A stretch of 64,000 nt of DNA from JASHUC01 sp963849095 (GCA_963849095.1 CAWKGA010000009.1:310001-374000); one strand, 5' to 3'; counted from the first letter of the stretch, positions 41,132 through 51,400 are shown. Notes: a model not told the origin generated them from the sequence alone. Program-made: numbers and translations.

Positions 41132-42811
41132 ATGCAAAAGATCTGGCTGAAGTCCTATCCGGCCGGCGTGCCCGCCGAGATCGACCCGAGCTCCTTGCGC
41201 TCCGTGAAGGAGCTCGCGGAGCGCAGCTTCGCCGAGTTCGCCCCCCGCACGGCCTTCACCCAGATGGGCCGCTCGGTGAGCTACGAAGAGCTCGGCGAGC
41301 TCTCCCGGGCATTCGCCGCCTGGCTGCAGAAGCGGTCGGGCCTCGCCCGCGGCGACCGCATCGCCATCATGCTGCCCAACGTCCTGCAGTACCCCATCGC
41401 GCTGTTCGGCGCGCTGCGCGCGGGACTCACCGTGGTCAACACCAATCCGCTCTACACGGCCCGCGAGCTCGAGCACCAGCTCTCCGACTCCGGAGCGGCC
41501 GCGATCGTCGTTCTGGAGAACTTCGCGCACGTGGTTGAGGACGTGCTGCCGCGGACGAAGGTGAAGCGGGTGCTGGTCACCGCGGTCGGGGATTGGCTGG
41601 GCTTCGCGAAGTCCCGGATCGTCAACTACGTCGTGCGCCACAAGCGCAAGCAGGTTCCGCCTTGGCGCATCGAGGGCGCGCTCGACTTGCGGTCCGTCGT
41701 GCGGGAAGGACGGCGCCTGAATCTGGAGCCCGTGGAGCTCGGACACGGCGACGTGGCGTTCCTGCAGTACACGGGCGGCACGACCGGCGTCGCCAAGGGC
41801 GCCGAGCTCACGCACGGAAACATCTGCGCCAACGTGCTGCAGGCGGAGGCCTGGATACGTCCGTTCCTGGCGGCGGGATCGGGCGGGCCCGGCTGGATCG
41901 TCACACCGATCCCGCTCTATCACATCTTCGCCCTCACCGCGAACTGCATCGTGTTCCTGCGGCTCGGATGGCACAACCTGCTGATCACCAATCCTCGGGA
42001 CCTGTCGGGTCTCGTCGCGGAGCTCGCGCGGTACCCGTTCGGATGCTTGAGCGGGGTCAACACTCTCTTCAACGCCCTGCTCAACACGCGGGGCTTCGAC
42101 AGCCTCGACTTCAGTCATCTCAAGATCACCCTCGGCGGCGGCATGGCCGTGCAGGCCGCCGTGGCCGAGCGCTGGAAGAAGGTCACCGGCCACCCCATCT
42201 GCCAGGCCTGGGGCCTCACCGAGGCCTCTCCCGGCGTGTGCATCAATCCGCCGCTCGAGGAGTTCAACGGCTCGATCGGCCTGCCGATCTCCTCGACCGA
42301 GGTCGCCATCAAGGACGACGACGGGCGCGACCTCGCGATCGGCGAGACCGGCGAGATCTGCGTGCACGGGCCGCAGGTCATGCGCGGCTACTGGAACCGT
42401 CCCGACGAGACTGCGAAGGTGATGCTGCCCGGCGGGTGGCTGCGCACGGGAGACGTGGGCCGCATGGACGAGCGGGGCTACGTCTACATCCAGGATCGCA
42501 AGAAGGACATGATCCTCGTCTCCGGCTTCAACGTGTATCCGAACGAGGTGGAGGAAGTGGCCGCCGCGCACCCCGGCATTCTCGAGGTTGCCGCCGTCGC
42601 GCAACCGGATGCGCACTCCGGCGAGGTGGTTGTCCTGTACGTCGTGAGGAAGGACCCCAACCTCACGGAGCGGGACGTGATCGACTTCTGCCGCAAGTCG
42701 CTTACCGGCTACAAGGTGCCGAGGCACGTGTACTTCAGGACCGAGCTGCCGAAGTCGAACGTGGGAAAGATCCTGCGCAGGGCACTGAGGGATCAGGCCG
42801 AGACGACCTGA
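41132..42811 (+). CDS. fadD: long-chain fatty acid-CoA ligase
   Basis: A 559-residue AMP-forming acyl-CoA synthetase, almost the same length as E. coli FadD (561). It starts MQKIWLKSYPAGVPAEID. The P-loop-like motif YTGGTTGVAKGAELTHGN is near residue 212, and WGLTEASPGVC near 365. DRKKDMILVSGFNVYPNEVEEV and the C-terminal catalytic Lys in KSNVGKILRRALRD follow. It activates imported or recycled fatty acids with ATP and CoA at the inner membrane. It lies 31 bases after tesA, so the two are probably co-transcribed: TesA can release fatty acids that FadD activates. Confidence 0.95.
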   Translation: MQKIWLKSYPAGVPAEIDPSSLRSVKELAERSFAEFAPRTAFTQMGRSVSYEELGELSRAFAAWLQKRSGLARGDRIAIMLPNVLQYPIALFGALRAGLTVVNTNPLYTARELEHQLSDSGAAAIVVLENFAHVVEDVLPRTKVKRVLVTAVGDWLGFAKSRIVNYVVRHKRKQVPPWRIEGALDLRSVVREGRRLNLEPVELGHGDVAFLQYTGGTTGVAKGAELTHGNICANVLQAEAWIRPFLAAGSGGPGWIVTPIPLYHIFALTANCIVFLRLGWHNLLITNPRDLSGLVAELARYPFGCLSGVNTLFNALLNTRGFDSLDFSHLKITLGGGMAVQAAVAERWKKVTGHPICQAWGLTEASPGVCINPPLEEFNGSIGLPISSTEVAIKDDDGRDLAIGETGEICVHGPQVMRGYWNRPDETAKVMLPGGWLRTGDVGRMDERGYVYIQDRKKDMILVSGFNVYPNEVEEVAAAHPGILEVAAVAQPDAHSGEVVVLYVVRKDPNLTERDVIDFCRKSLTGYKVPRHVYFRTELPKSNVGKILRRALRDQAETT

Positions 42812-42838
42812 AGGCCCGCCGGCATCAAGCGCGCGAAA

Positions 42839-43708
42839 TCAAGCGCTCCCCTTCCGGGACGGCGTGCGGCGCCGCCCCGCCGGAGCCTGCTCGCGACAGA
42901 CCGCAAACACGGCGGCGCCCAGCATCAGCTCCTCGCGCGGCGCATCGCCGGGCGGCTCGCGGCCGCGCTCGACGCGGTGAGCTTGAAGGAAGGACTCGAC
43001 CTGCTCGAGCGCGGCATCGGCGCGCCGCCCGACCTGGGCTCTGAACAGCGGGAGGCTGCGGGCGTCGGCCTTCAGGACGAGCGAGCGGACGGGCAACTGC
43101 TCGTGCGAGCGAGCGGCGAGGTTGTGCTCGAGCGTCGTCATCAGGTCGCCCGCGATCTCGCCGGCGGCGTGCAGAGACTCGGCGCTCGCGCCGCCGGTGC
43201 TCAGCGAGCGGCGCACCGCCCGGACCTTGTTGGAGCCCGCGCTCTGCACCGCGCCGATGCGCTGCAGCTCGGAGAGGATCGTCTGGTGGTAGACCCCGCC
43301 GCTGTAGCGCAGCGCGAGCTGCTGGAAGCTGCGACGCGCTCCCAGAACGGGCAGCACGGCCGGGGCGCCGGATCGGGTCTGGAAATCCGCATCGTCGTGC
43401 CAGCCGTTCAGCACACGTGCCGCACGATGGAGCTGGGTGCCGCTGCGGGGCTGGAAGTCGCTGCCTTGCGGCGCGGCGAGAATGGCCGCGAGGGCCGTCC
43501 GGTTGATCCCCGTGATGACGGCGAGCCCGGAGTGGGTGGCGCGTCCGCCCTCGCGCTCGAGGTACTCGAGCCCGGCGCGTGCGTAGACGCTATCGACGAT
43601 CGACTTGAACTCGCCGGCGCTGATGCCGAAGCGAATGAGGATCCTCACGAGCGGATAGAGGACCCGCCTGCAAAGATGGACCAGCGATGAGCGAAAATCG
43701 GACTGCAT
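42839..43708 (-). CDS. DUF6502 family protein (minus-strand copy)
   Basis: A 289-residue cytoplasmic protein of the DUF6502 type. The N-terminal half looks like a winged-helix or helical regulatory domain (LYPLVRILIRFGISAGEFKSIVDSVYA, then ITGINRTALAAILA). The middle has VLNGWHDDADFQTRSGAP and the C-terminal part GDLMTTLEHNLAARSHEQLP. The start ATG at 43708 matches the homologous beginning. Function is unknown, and the helical fold suggests DNA binding. It diverges from a paralogue at 43900. Confidence 0.78.
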   Translation of the reverse strand: MQSDFRSSLVHLCRRVLYPLVRILIRFGISAGEFKSIVDSVYARAGLEYLEREGGRATHSGLAVITGINRTALAAILAAPQGSDFQPRSGTQLHRAARVLNGWHDDADFQTRSGAPAVLPVLGARRSFQQLALRYSGGVYHQTILSELQRIGAVQSAGSNKVRAVRRSLSTGGASAESLHAAGEIAGDLMTTLEHNLAARSHEQLPVRSLVLKADARSLPLFRAQVGRRADAALEQVESFLQAHRVERGREPPGDAPREELMLGAAVFAVCREQAPAGRRRTPSRKGSA

Positions 43709-43899
43709 AGCGAAACACTCGAGCAAGCTCGGAAGTCCGCCGAGTCGCGCCAGCCTTCCTCCACCCGCGGCCGGCCATTGCAACTCGGCCGTGGCTGTGC
43801 GATTTTCCGGCAAAAGTATAGCACCGCTCGCGCAGGACTTGTCGCGGTGCGATATGGGACGCCCAACAACAGCAAGACTTGGGTAGAGGGGAGCGCTCG

Positions 43900-44685
43900 A
43901 TGGACAACGTGAAAGGACCCACGGTGCAGGAATCGCAAAGAACGGCATTCGAGCTGCTGCGCCCCATCGTCCATCTGCTCAGAGCCTCCGGAGTCGCCGC
44001 AGGCGACGTTCGCTCGGCGAGCGAGCGGGCGCTCCGCGGGTACGCCCGCGTCCCCGTTCGAGGAACGTGGCTGGATCGAGCCTGCTTCCAGGAGCTTACG
44101 GACGTCCTCATGGTCTGGGCGGGCGACCCCGAATTCATCGACGAGGCGGGGTCGCCGGCGAAGCTGACGCTCGAAGGCGGTCCGGGGCCGGGCCCGCGTC
44201 CGGACTCGTTCCCGTACCTGCTGAAAAAGGCAGGGGTCTCGCTCGCGGCAGACCGCGCCCTCGAGCAATTGCGGGCGCTCGGCTCCGTCCAGCGGTGCGA
44301 TCGAGGACGGCGCGTCCGCCTCGTCTCGCACGTCCCGCCCGGCGTCATGGGCGACCGGTTCCTCGCCGCACCGATGCTCGATGCGATCCGCCGGTTCGCC
44401 GAAACCCTCGAGCACAACCTCAGCGCGCGTCCCGCCGCGGCGGAGCGCCGGTTGCAGCGCTCGGCCGGCTGCGCATCGCTTGATCCCCGTGAGCTCGGGG
44501 AGGTGCAACGCTTCGTCCGGTCGAGCGGCGAGGCATTCCTCGACGCCGTGGACGAGAAGCTCCAGTGCTGCGCCCGCAAGGACGCGAAGGAGCGGCTGCG
44601 CTACGGCGTAGGCGTCTACGTGTTCATGGATCCAGCCGCAAAGACGCCGGACCGCCGGTCCCGGCGGCGCCACACAAGCGCTTGA
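43900..44685 (+). CDS. DUF6502 family protein (plus-strand copy)
   Basis: A 261-residue paralogue of the preceding gene's product. Equivalent blocks are LLRPIVHLLRASGVAAGDVRSASE, LMVWAGDPEFIDEAGSPAKL, LGSVQRCDRGRRVRLV and FAETLEHNLSARP. The last matches TLEHNLAAR in the other copy. AGAGGGG precedes the ATG at 43900. Function is unknown. The two genes diverge across a 191-base gap, which suggests joint regulation. Confidence 0.75.
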   Translation: MDNVKGPTVQESQRTAFELLRPIVHLLRASGVAAGDVRSASERALRGYARVPVRGTWLDRACFQELTDVLMVWAGDPEFIDEAGSPAKLTLEGGPGPGPRPDSFPYLLKKAGVSLAADRALEQLRALGSVQRCDRGRRVRLVSHVPPGVMGDRFLAAPMLDAIRRFAETLEHNLSARPAAAERRLQRSAGCASLDPRELGEVQRFVRSSGEAFLDAVDEKLQCCARKDAKERLRYGVGVYVFMDPAAKTPDRRSRRRHTSA

Positions 44686-44731
44686 GTGAGGGGCCCATCC
44701 GGGCGATGCGGCGGCGGCGGCGGCCGCGCGC

Positions 44732-45919
44732 TCACGTCCGCTCGGCGGGGTCGAACAGCCGGCGGTGCTCGAGGATCGCGTACCGGTCCGTCATCCCCGC
44801 CACGTAGTCCGCCACGGCGCGCGCGCGCCCGGCAGCGCCGTGCTCCTGCTCGCCCTGGCGTGCCGCGTCGCGATGCGCAGCCGGCAGCAGATCGACGTTG
44901 TCCATGAACGCCGTGAACAGCTGCTCGAGGGTGCGGTGAGCCTTGGCGGTCATCCTCAGCACCTTGTGATGCCGGTAGACCCGCTGGTGCAGGAATGACT
45001 TGAGCTCCAGATGCTCCTCCAGCACGGACTCGCTGAGCCCGGCGAGCGGCTTCGAGCGCATGCGCACCTCGTCGCTCGACGACGGCCCCATCTCGTCCAG
45101 CCGCTCCCGCGTGGTGCGGATCAGGTCGACCACGACGAAGTTGATCATGCGGCGAATCGTCTCGTGAATGCACTTCCGCTCGTTGAGGCCCGGATACTGC
45201 TCGAGAACCGCGGCGTGGTGCCGTTCGAACAAGCGTACCCGGGCGAGATCCTGCACCTCGATGAGGCCGGCGCGCAGTCCGTCGTCCACGTCGTGATTGT
45301 TGTAGGCGATCTCATCGGCGAGGTTGGCGATCTGGGCCTCGAGGCTCGGCTGGCGGCGGCGGATGAATCGCTCGCCCACGTCGCCGAGCCGGCGCGCGTT
45401 GCGCAGGGAGCAGTGCTTGAGAATGCCCTCGCGGCACTCGAAGGTCAGATTGAGGCCGCGGAAGTCGGCGTAGCGGTCCTCGAGCTCATCGACCACCCGC
45501 AGGGACTGGAGGTTGTGCTCGAAGCCCCCGTACGGGCGCATGCAGTGGTTCAGCGCGTCCTGCCCCGCGTGGCCGAACGGCGTATGGCCGAGGTCGTGCG
45601 CAAGGCTGATGGCCTCCGTCAACGGCTCATTCAGGCGCAGCGCGAGCGCGATGGAGCGCGCGATCTGCGCAACCTCCATGGAATGCGTCAAGCGGGTCCG
45701 GTACAGGTCCCCCTCGTGGTTCACGAAGACCTGCGTCTTGTACACCAGGCGGCGGAACGCGTTGGAATGGACGATGCGGTCGCGGTCGCGCTGATACTCG
45801 CCGCGGAAATCGGGCTTGGGCTCGGGATGCCGCCGGCCGCGGGAGTGCTCCTCGCGCGCGGCATAAGGCGCGAGGCCGTGGGAGAGCTTCACACCGGTCG
45901 GCCGCCGCACAGCGCTCAC
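44732..45919 (-). CDS. dgt: deoxyguanosinetriphosphate triphosphohydrolase-like protein
   Basis: A 395-residue HD-domain dNTPase that hydrolyses dNTPs to deoxynucleosides and triphosphate. The metal site is HD-type: RLTHSMEVAQIAR supplies one His, SLAHDLGHTPFGHAG the His-Asp pair, and ANLADEIAYNNHDVDDG the further Asp. Its length matches the short bacterial Dgt-like proteins (about 380-400), which often act as tetramers. The GTG start at 45919 overlaps the aroB stop (GTGA), so it is translationally coupled to aroB. It is the last gene of the pil-aro run. Confidence 0.92.
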   Translation of the reverse strand: MSAVRRPTGVKLSHGLAPYAAREEHSRGRRHPEPKPDFRGEYQRDRDRIVHSNAFRRLVYKTQVFVNHEGDLYRTRLTHSMEVAQIARSIALALRLNEPLTEAISLAHDLGHTPFGHAGQDALNHCMRPYGGFEHNLQSLRVVDELEDRYADFRGLNLTFECREGILKHCSLRNARRLGDVGERFIRRRQPSLEAQIANLADEIAYNNHDVDDGLRAGLIEVQDLARVRLFERHHAAVLEQYPGLNERKCIHETIRRMINFVVVDLIRTTRERLDEMGPSSSDEVRMRSKPLAGLSESVLEEHLELKSFLHQRVYRHHKVLRMTAKAHRTLEQLFTAFMDNVDLLPAAHRDAARQGEQEHGAAGRARAVADYVAGMTDRYAILEHRRLFDPAERT

Positions 45920-46992
45920 CCGTGGTAGGCCTGGACCGTCGCGCGCAGCGCACCGTCGGGATAGTCCCCCGTCACGTACGCAGCGCCGATCCCTCGCAGC
46001 AGGACCAGGCGGATGCGTCCGTCCTTGACCTTCTTGTCGATTTTCATGTGCTCCAGGGCAGCCTCCGCCGGAACGTCGCGAGCCGCGATGGGGAGACCCG
46101 CGCGCTCGAGGAGTCTGCGCAGGCGGTCCACCTCCTCCGGGCGCATCGTGCCGCACTCCCGGGAGAGCGAGGCGGCCATCAGCATCCCGGCGCCGACGGC
46201 CTCCCCGTGAAGCCAGGTCGCATAGGCCGTCGCGGACTCGATCGCATGTCCGAAGGTGTGTCCGAGATTGAGGATCGCACGCTCGCCCTGCTCGCGCTCG
46301 TCGCGGCCGACGATCTCGGCCTTGATCTCGCACGAGCGGCGGATGGCATGGGTGAGCGCATCCGGCTCCCGGGCGAGCACGCGGTCCATGTTCCCCTCCA
46401 GCCATGCGTAGAGCCCGGCATCGCGGATCAAGCCGTACTTGATGACCTCCGCGAGGCCGGCACGGAGCTCGCGTGGCGGCAGGGTATCGAGAGTGCGTGT
46501 ATCCGCGAGGACGGCGGTCGGCTGGTGAAACGCCCCGATCAGGTTCTTTCCGCCCGGGTGATTGACGCCCGTCTTGCCGCCGACCGAGGAGTCTACCTGG
46601 GCGAGCAAGGTCGTCGGCACCTGCACGTACGCCACGCCGCGCTGGTAGCACGCCGCGGCAAAGCCGGCCATGTCGCCCACGACACCGCCGCCCAGCGCGA
46701 CGACGGTGCTATCACGGCCGAAGCGGTTGGCCACCAGCACATCGAGAATGCGCGAGACGTTGGGCAGAGTCTTGTGTGCCTCACCGTCGGGCAGAATGGC
46801 CTCCACGATGCGCCGACCCGGCAGCATGCCGGCGAGCGACTCCGCGTAGAGCGGCGCGACCACCGTGTTGCTCACGAGCAGGACGTCGCGGCCCGGCACG
46901 TGCCGATCGAGCAGCGCCCGCTCGCGCAGGAGACCGGCCCCGATCAGGATCGGGTAGCTTCGGGCTCCGAGCTCGACGGTGAGAGTGTCCAC
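45916..46992 (-). CDS. aroB: 3-dehydroquinate synthase
   Basis: A 358-residue NAD- and metal-dependent enzyme that converts DAHP to 3-dehydroquinate, the second step of the shikimate pathway. The NAD loop GGGVVGDMAGF is near residue 100. The conserved lysine blocks are SSVGGKTGVNHPGGKNLIGAFHQP and AGLAEVIKYGLI. The metal ligands lie in GHTFGHAIES and HGEAVGAGM. It follows aroK by 43 bases and overlaps dgt by four. Confidence 0.97.
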   Translation of the reverse strand: MDTLTVELGARSYPILIGAGLLRERALLDRHVPGRDVLLVSNTVVAPLYAESLAGMLPGRRIVEAILPDGEAHKTLPNVSRILDVLVANRFGRDSTVVALGGGVVGDMAGFAAACYQRGVAYVQVPTTLLAQVDSSVGGKTGVNHPGGKNLIGAFHQPTAVLADTRTLDTLPPRELRAGLAEVIKYGLIRDAGLYAWLEGNMDRVLAREPDALTHAIRRSCEIKAEIVGRDEREQGERAILNLGHTFGHAIESATAYATWLHGEAVGAGMLMAASLSRECGTMRPEEVDRLRRLLERAGLPIAARDVPAEAALEHMKIDKKVKDGRIRLVLLRGIGAAYVTGDYPDGALRATVQAYHG

Positions 46993-47035
46993 GATTGCTG
47001 CGGGCCGGCTCGCGCCTCGCGTTCCGGCCGACCTC

Positions 47036-47581
47036 CTATCGATTGGGCGCAGTATACGGCGGGTTCCTCGCCTTGAGCCCTCTCACGATCTCCTCGGCAA
47101 CGCTCTGGACCTTGCGGCCGTCCGTCGCGACGCTGAGATCGGCCACCTCGGCGTACAGGCAGGCGCGCTCGTCCATCAGCTGCGCGAGCTTCGTCTCCGG
47201 ATCGACGTTGGTGAGCAGCGGGCGATGGCGCGCGTGGCGGACGCGATGGGCCTGCTGCTCGACGGAGGCTTGGAGGTACACGACGCAGCCCCGCTCCGCG
47301 AGATGGCGCCGATTCTCGGCGAGCAGCACGGCTCCCCCGCCGGTCGCGAGCACGATCGGCTCGATCTGCGTCAACGCCTCGAGGGCTTCCCGCTCGCGCT
47401 GCCGGAAGCCGGCCTCGCCTTCCTTCTCGAAGATGTAGGGAATATCGACGCCCGTGCGCCGCTCGATCTCCGCGTCGCTATCGTAGAACGGCGCATCGAG
47501 CAGGCGCGCGAGCAGCCGGCCCACGGCCGACTTGCCGGAGCCCATGGGGCCGATCAGGAAGACGTTGCGCTTGCCGAGCAT
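47036..47581 (-). CDS. aroK: shikimate kinase
   Basis: A 181-residue kinase that phosphorylates shikimate with ATP. The P-loop GPMGSGKSAVGRLLA is at residues 11-25. The shikimate-binding DSDAEIERRTG is near 35 and ATGGGAVL near 80, and the Arg of the lid region follows (RVRHARHRPLL). aroK-aroB downstream of pilus genes is a conserved gammaproteobacterial pairing. Here the minor-pilin genes lie between pilQ and aroK. Confidence 0.96.
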   Translation of the reverse strand: MLGKRNVFLIGPMGSGKSAVGRLLARLLDAPFYDSDAEIERRTGVDIPYIFEKEGEAGFRQREREALEALTQIEPIVLATGGGAVLLAENRRHLAERGCVVYLQASVEQQAHRVRHARHRPLLTNVDPETKLAQLMDERACLYAEVADLSVATDGRKVQSVAEEIVRGLKARNPPYTAPNR

Positions 47582-47622
47582 GCCCGGGAAGCATACCGCA
47601 AGCCCTGGCGCCGGCCGACCGG

Positions 47623-48147
47623 CTAGTTCGATCCCCAGCAGGTCTGGGAGGTGGCCGTGCCGGTGGAGCCCTGCGTTCCGGTGTTAGTCAGCGTGAACGC
47701 GGTACATGCCGAGTCGGACGTCTGGGGAGACGCCAGCGGCACCGCCTCGATCTGGTATTCGTTGGCCGCGCCGGCGGTCACCGTGATGTCGTAATACCCT
47801 TGCGGCGACGGCGTGGGCCCGGGTGCAACACCGATGACGCCCGTCGGCGGCGGCGCAGAGGTCAGGCACATCGTGTAGTCGTAGGTCTGCGAGTAGCAGC
47901 GCTGCATGATCTGGGCGTAATTGGTGAGCGTGCCCGTCGCATCGGTGCGGTTGGACGTCCTGGTAAAATTGAGGTACGAAGGGTAGGCGATGGCGGCGAG
48001 GATGCCGATGATCGCGAGAGCGATCATCAGCTCGATGAGCGAGAAGCCCGAGGCCGCACGAGAGCGCCCCCCGGCCACAAGCGATGACCCGCGGGCGGCC
48101 GACGAGCGGCGCGCGGCGGGGCGAGGCTCAGCGACTAGGGGTTGCAT
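47623..48147 (-). CDS. pilE: type IV minor pilin PilE
   Basis: A 174-residue prepilin. The processing site is SG/FSLIELMIALAIIGILAAIAYPSY, with Glu at position +5 of the mature chain and the usual hydrophobic N-terminal helix. The mature protein has three cysteines, including a C-terminal CWGSN. From the ATG at 48147 the leader is 34 residues, far longer than the usual 6-10. A GTG at 48078 would give an 11-residue leader but has a weak ribosome-binding site. The gene overlaps the PilY2-like gene by 20 bases from the ATG. It is assembled into the pilus tip complex with the other minor pilins. Confidence 0.92.
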   Translation of the reverse strand: MQPLVAEPRPAARRSSAARGSSLVAGGRSRAASGFSLIELMIALAIIGILAAIAYPSYLNFTRTSNRTDATGTLTNYAQIMQRCYSQTYDYTMCLTSAPPPTGVIGVAPGPTPSPQGYYDITVTAGAANEYQIEAVPLASPQTSDSACTAFTLTNTGTQGSTGTATSQTCWGSN

Positions 48148-48427
48148 GAATCGCCACCACTTCAGTGGAATCCGAATCCGGCGGGCCGCTCAGCTGCAGG
48201 AGGACGCTTTCTCCCACGTGCACGTCGGCTGCTTGGGTATCCGCGTTGCTGCCACTCTGAATGCGATAGGTGTGGCCGTCAACCGTGATTTGACCGGCGA
48301 TCGGGGCGCTGGTGACAGATCCCGATACGGCATTGAACGCCGGCTTGTTCGCCAGAGCCGGTCCCGTCGCGAGCCCGATGGCGAATACCACTGCGAACCA
48401 GGGGGCAAGGAAGCGCTTCGTGTTCAT
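48128..48427 (-). CDS. small exported protein in the pilY2 position
   Basis: A 99-residue protein with a signal peptide (MNTKRFLAPWFAVVFAIGLA, cleaved after ALA) and a short beta-rich mature domain (GQITVDGHTYRIQSG, DVHVGESVLLQLSG, STEVVAIH). It occupies exactly the place of pilY2 in the Pseudomonas fimU-pilVWXY1Y2E operon and has a similar size, but I see no sequence signature that proves homology. It is coupled to pilY1 by an ATGA overlap, with GGGAG before the ATG. Confidence 0.75.
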   Translation of the reverse strand: MNTKRFLAPWFAVVFAIGLATGPALANKPAFNAVSGSVTSAPIAGQITVDGHTYRIQSGSNADTQAADVHVGESVLLQLSGPPDSDSTEVVAIHATPSR

Positions 48428-51400
48428 CGGATCTCCCACCAGGCTGTGCGGCTCTTTCCGCCGTTGCGGCCCAGCATGTTCAAGAGAGGAGGACAGGCGA
48501 CGCCGGTACTGCAAGCCGGGGTGTTATTCATCCCGAAGCTCGAATATGAACTGGATGCCGTGGACGTGCTCGACTCGTTGACCAGGATGTCGAGGCTCGC
48601 CGTGCCGCCGCCGAGCGAGCCGGAGGTGACGCGCGGTGCGGATGCATAGACGTTGCCGAGGGAGACCCCGGCCACGTTCGGCTCCGTGACCGAGACCTGT
48701 CCGCTCTCCGTCACGTCGAACATCGGCTGCGGGAACGTGCCGCCGTTCATGTAGTTGAGCTCGTAGTACCACGAGCTGAATCCGCCGACGCAGAGGGACC
48801 CCGACGGCTGGTTGCTCGTGAGGATCAGGGCTCCGTTGACGAGGGCGGGTTCGGTGACGATTCGCTCGCCGGGGTCGAGAGAGAGGTCCACGTACCACCC
48901 CTTCATCGCTCCTCCCAGACTGAGCGCGTTCGAGCTGATGGTCCGGGCATTGACGGTGGTTGCGTTGACCGTCGTCACCGTCGTTGCGCTGAGCGTCTGT
49001 TGCACGAGGTTCGTGCGTGTGGGGACGGCCGAGTTCGGCATGGCATCGAAAATGCCGTAGACGGTCTGCGTGTTGGTGTTGGTCAGATCGGAGGTCGAGA
49101 GCAGCTGTCCGGTGCCGAAGAACACCATGATCCCTTGGAGCCTCGGGAAGTCCGGATTGAGGCTCACGAGCGGCTGCATAGTGATGGGCTGGGTGTTACC
49201 CAGCGAATCCTCCGCCTTGTAGAGCAGGGTCACGTGGTTCTGCCAGTTCGCCGGGTTGCTGTCAGAGATATCGATACGCCACATGTTGCCCTGCAGATCC
49301 CCGGCATAGAGCACATTGGCAGGTCCGGCGAGACTCCCCGTACTATTCACCAGCACAGGGCTCGACAATCCGTTGGGCGCGCTCCCGCTGCACTCACCGG
49401 TGTCGGTGGTGTCGGCGGTGCAAAGATTGATCTCGACGACCGGAAGGCCGGTCTGCGGATTGAGCACATACAGGTAGGGCGTCTCGCTCTGGCTGTCGTA
49501 ACCGTTCCCGAAGAACAGCTCCGTGCCTGCGTTCGTCTGCGCCAGCGACGGCGTGCCGTAGGTGTACCCCAGGTTCACCGAGTCCTCGAATTCCCACAGC
49601 ACGTCGGCGGCGAGACCCGACTCGGTGGTGATGGTCCCGGGATTCGTGACGTCGAGCGCGAACATGCTCTTTCCGCCCGCCCCCTCGCCGCTCACGAGGA
49701 TGGTATGCCAGCTGGTGACGCCGGAGCTGGTGAACTCCACGTCCCAGGCTTCGGGCGACCCGTCCACGAAGAACCGATGGTTCTCGTTGTAGAGCGGATA
49801 GGTGAGATTGATGAGATTGCTGAACACGGCGTTTGGAATGAAAGCGAAACGCTCGATGCCGGTTGCGGCGTCGAAGGCATGAAGCATGCCGTCATTCGCC
49901 CCGACATAGACGACCGGAGGCCGGCCCGCCTGCGCTGTTTCGAACGCCGCGTACGACGTACCCTGATAGCCGCCGTTCGGAGGGCCGATATAAAGCGGCG
50001 CGCTGTCCACGATATCGGCCAGAACGTGCGTGCGGGTGCGGTACGCCCCGCCGCTATCCTGCTCGAGCAGTCGATCGCCACGCAGGTAGTTGAGCGCGTC
50101 CTGTCCGCTCGTGTCGGCGGGATTGCCGGTCAGCTCGGATCCGATCGTGGTCGAGCTCGCGATGCCTTGCGTCGCGGTAGTGCCGCTGGTCCACTCGAAT
50201 GGGGTTCCTGCGCCCGTTCCTGAGGTGCCCCCGTTCGGATCCCAGGTCGCGATCACTCTCGCGGTGTACGCGAGCGAGTCGAGCTGCGCTTGCGCGGCCC
50301 AGTTCGCATCGCTCGGATTGGTGGCCGCGTATCCCGTCGTCGGGTTGATCGGGAACGCGAAGAGGTTGCCGGTCCAGTCCTGGTTGGTGTCGTCCGTGTC
50401 GAACCGCGCCTGGTAGGCTACCGAGCCGACGTGAACGCCGGTGGAATTCACCGCCGAGGCAGCGACCGCCTGCGTCGCTTGCTGGACGAGCGACAGGATG
50501 GTGTTGAGATCCTGGGCAAGCGTCACCGGGTCGGTGGCCGCATAATAGTTGCTCGTCCCACCCGCGATGGCCATGGCCTTCAGCACGCTGCTCCCCGTGG
50601 AGCCCGAGACACCGGCGCCCAGTCCGATGATGTAGGTCTTGACGTTGTTGGTGGTGTTGTTCATCGTCGTCAGAGTGCTGATCGTGTCGAGCACGGCCTG
50701 GTCGTTTGTCGTGCTGGTATCGAGCGACCCGTCGGCGTTGAAATTGACGGTCACTCCGTAATTCGTCGCTGCAGCCGACCCCGGCGGTGGCCAGGAGTGC
50801 CCCGCGAGATCCATCGTCGGCATACCATCCGTGAGCAGAATGACGTAGCGCTGCGTCGAGCAGCCGTTGGATGACGCCGGATTCACCTTCTTGTAGTACC
50901 CGAGCGCGTTGGCGAGCAGCCCGGCGAGCGGAGACTGCTCAGCCTCCGCCTTGATTTCCGTGGTGCCGGTCGAATTCGTCTCCGGAGCAAGGAAGGGCGT
51001 GAAATACGCCAGAGCCTGGTTGACGCTGGTCGTCGTGGGGTTCGCACCGGCGGTCCCCTCGCTGATCGGCACGAGCGGCGCCCAGTAACCGGGAGAGCTG
51101 GGAGGAGCCGCGTCCTCCTGCGTTGCGTCGTAGCCGAACCCGCGCGCGATGTACATGGTCTGCAAGGTGTAGGGCACGTATCCCGCGTTTGTCGGACCGG
51201 TCTCCGTTGCGCATCCATTGGTCTCGCTCGGATAGCTCACCAGAACGCCACCCGGATTCGAGTTGTAATCGGCCAGCGAGTAGACGCCGAACGGATTGGT
51301 CGAGGCGTTGTAGGGCCAGGGGTCGGGGGGGCTAGGCCCGTTAGCGCCGCTGTAGACCATGCAAACCGGGGCCGCCCACCCGGTGGGGGCGTAGAGCACG

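Noticed and set aside
44705..44735. CGG/GGC triplet run near the dgt end
   Set aside because: A short GC-rich simple sequence, not long enough to be a meaningful repeat or phase-variable tract.
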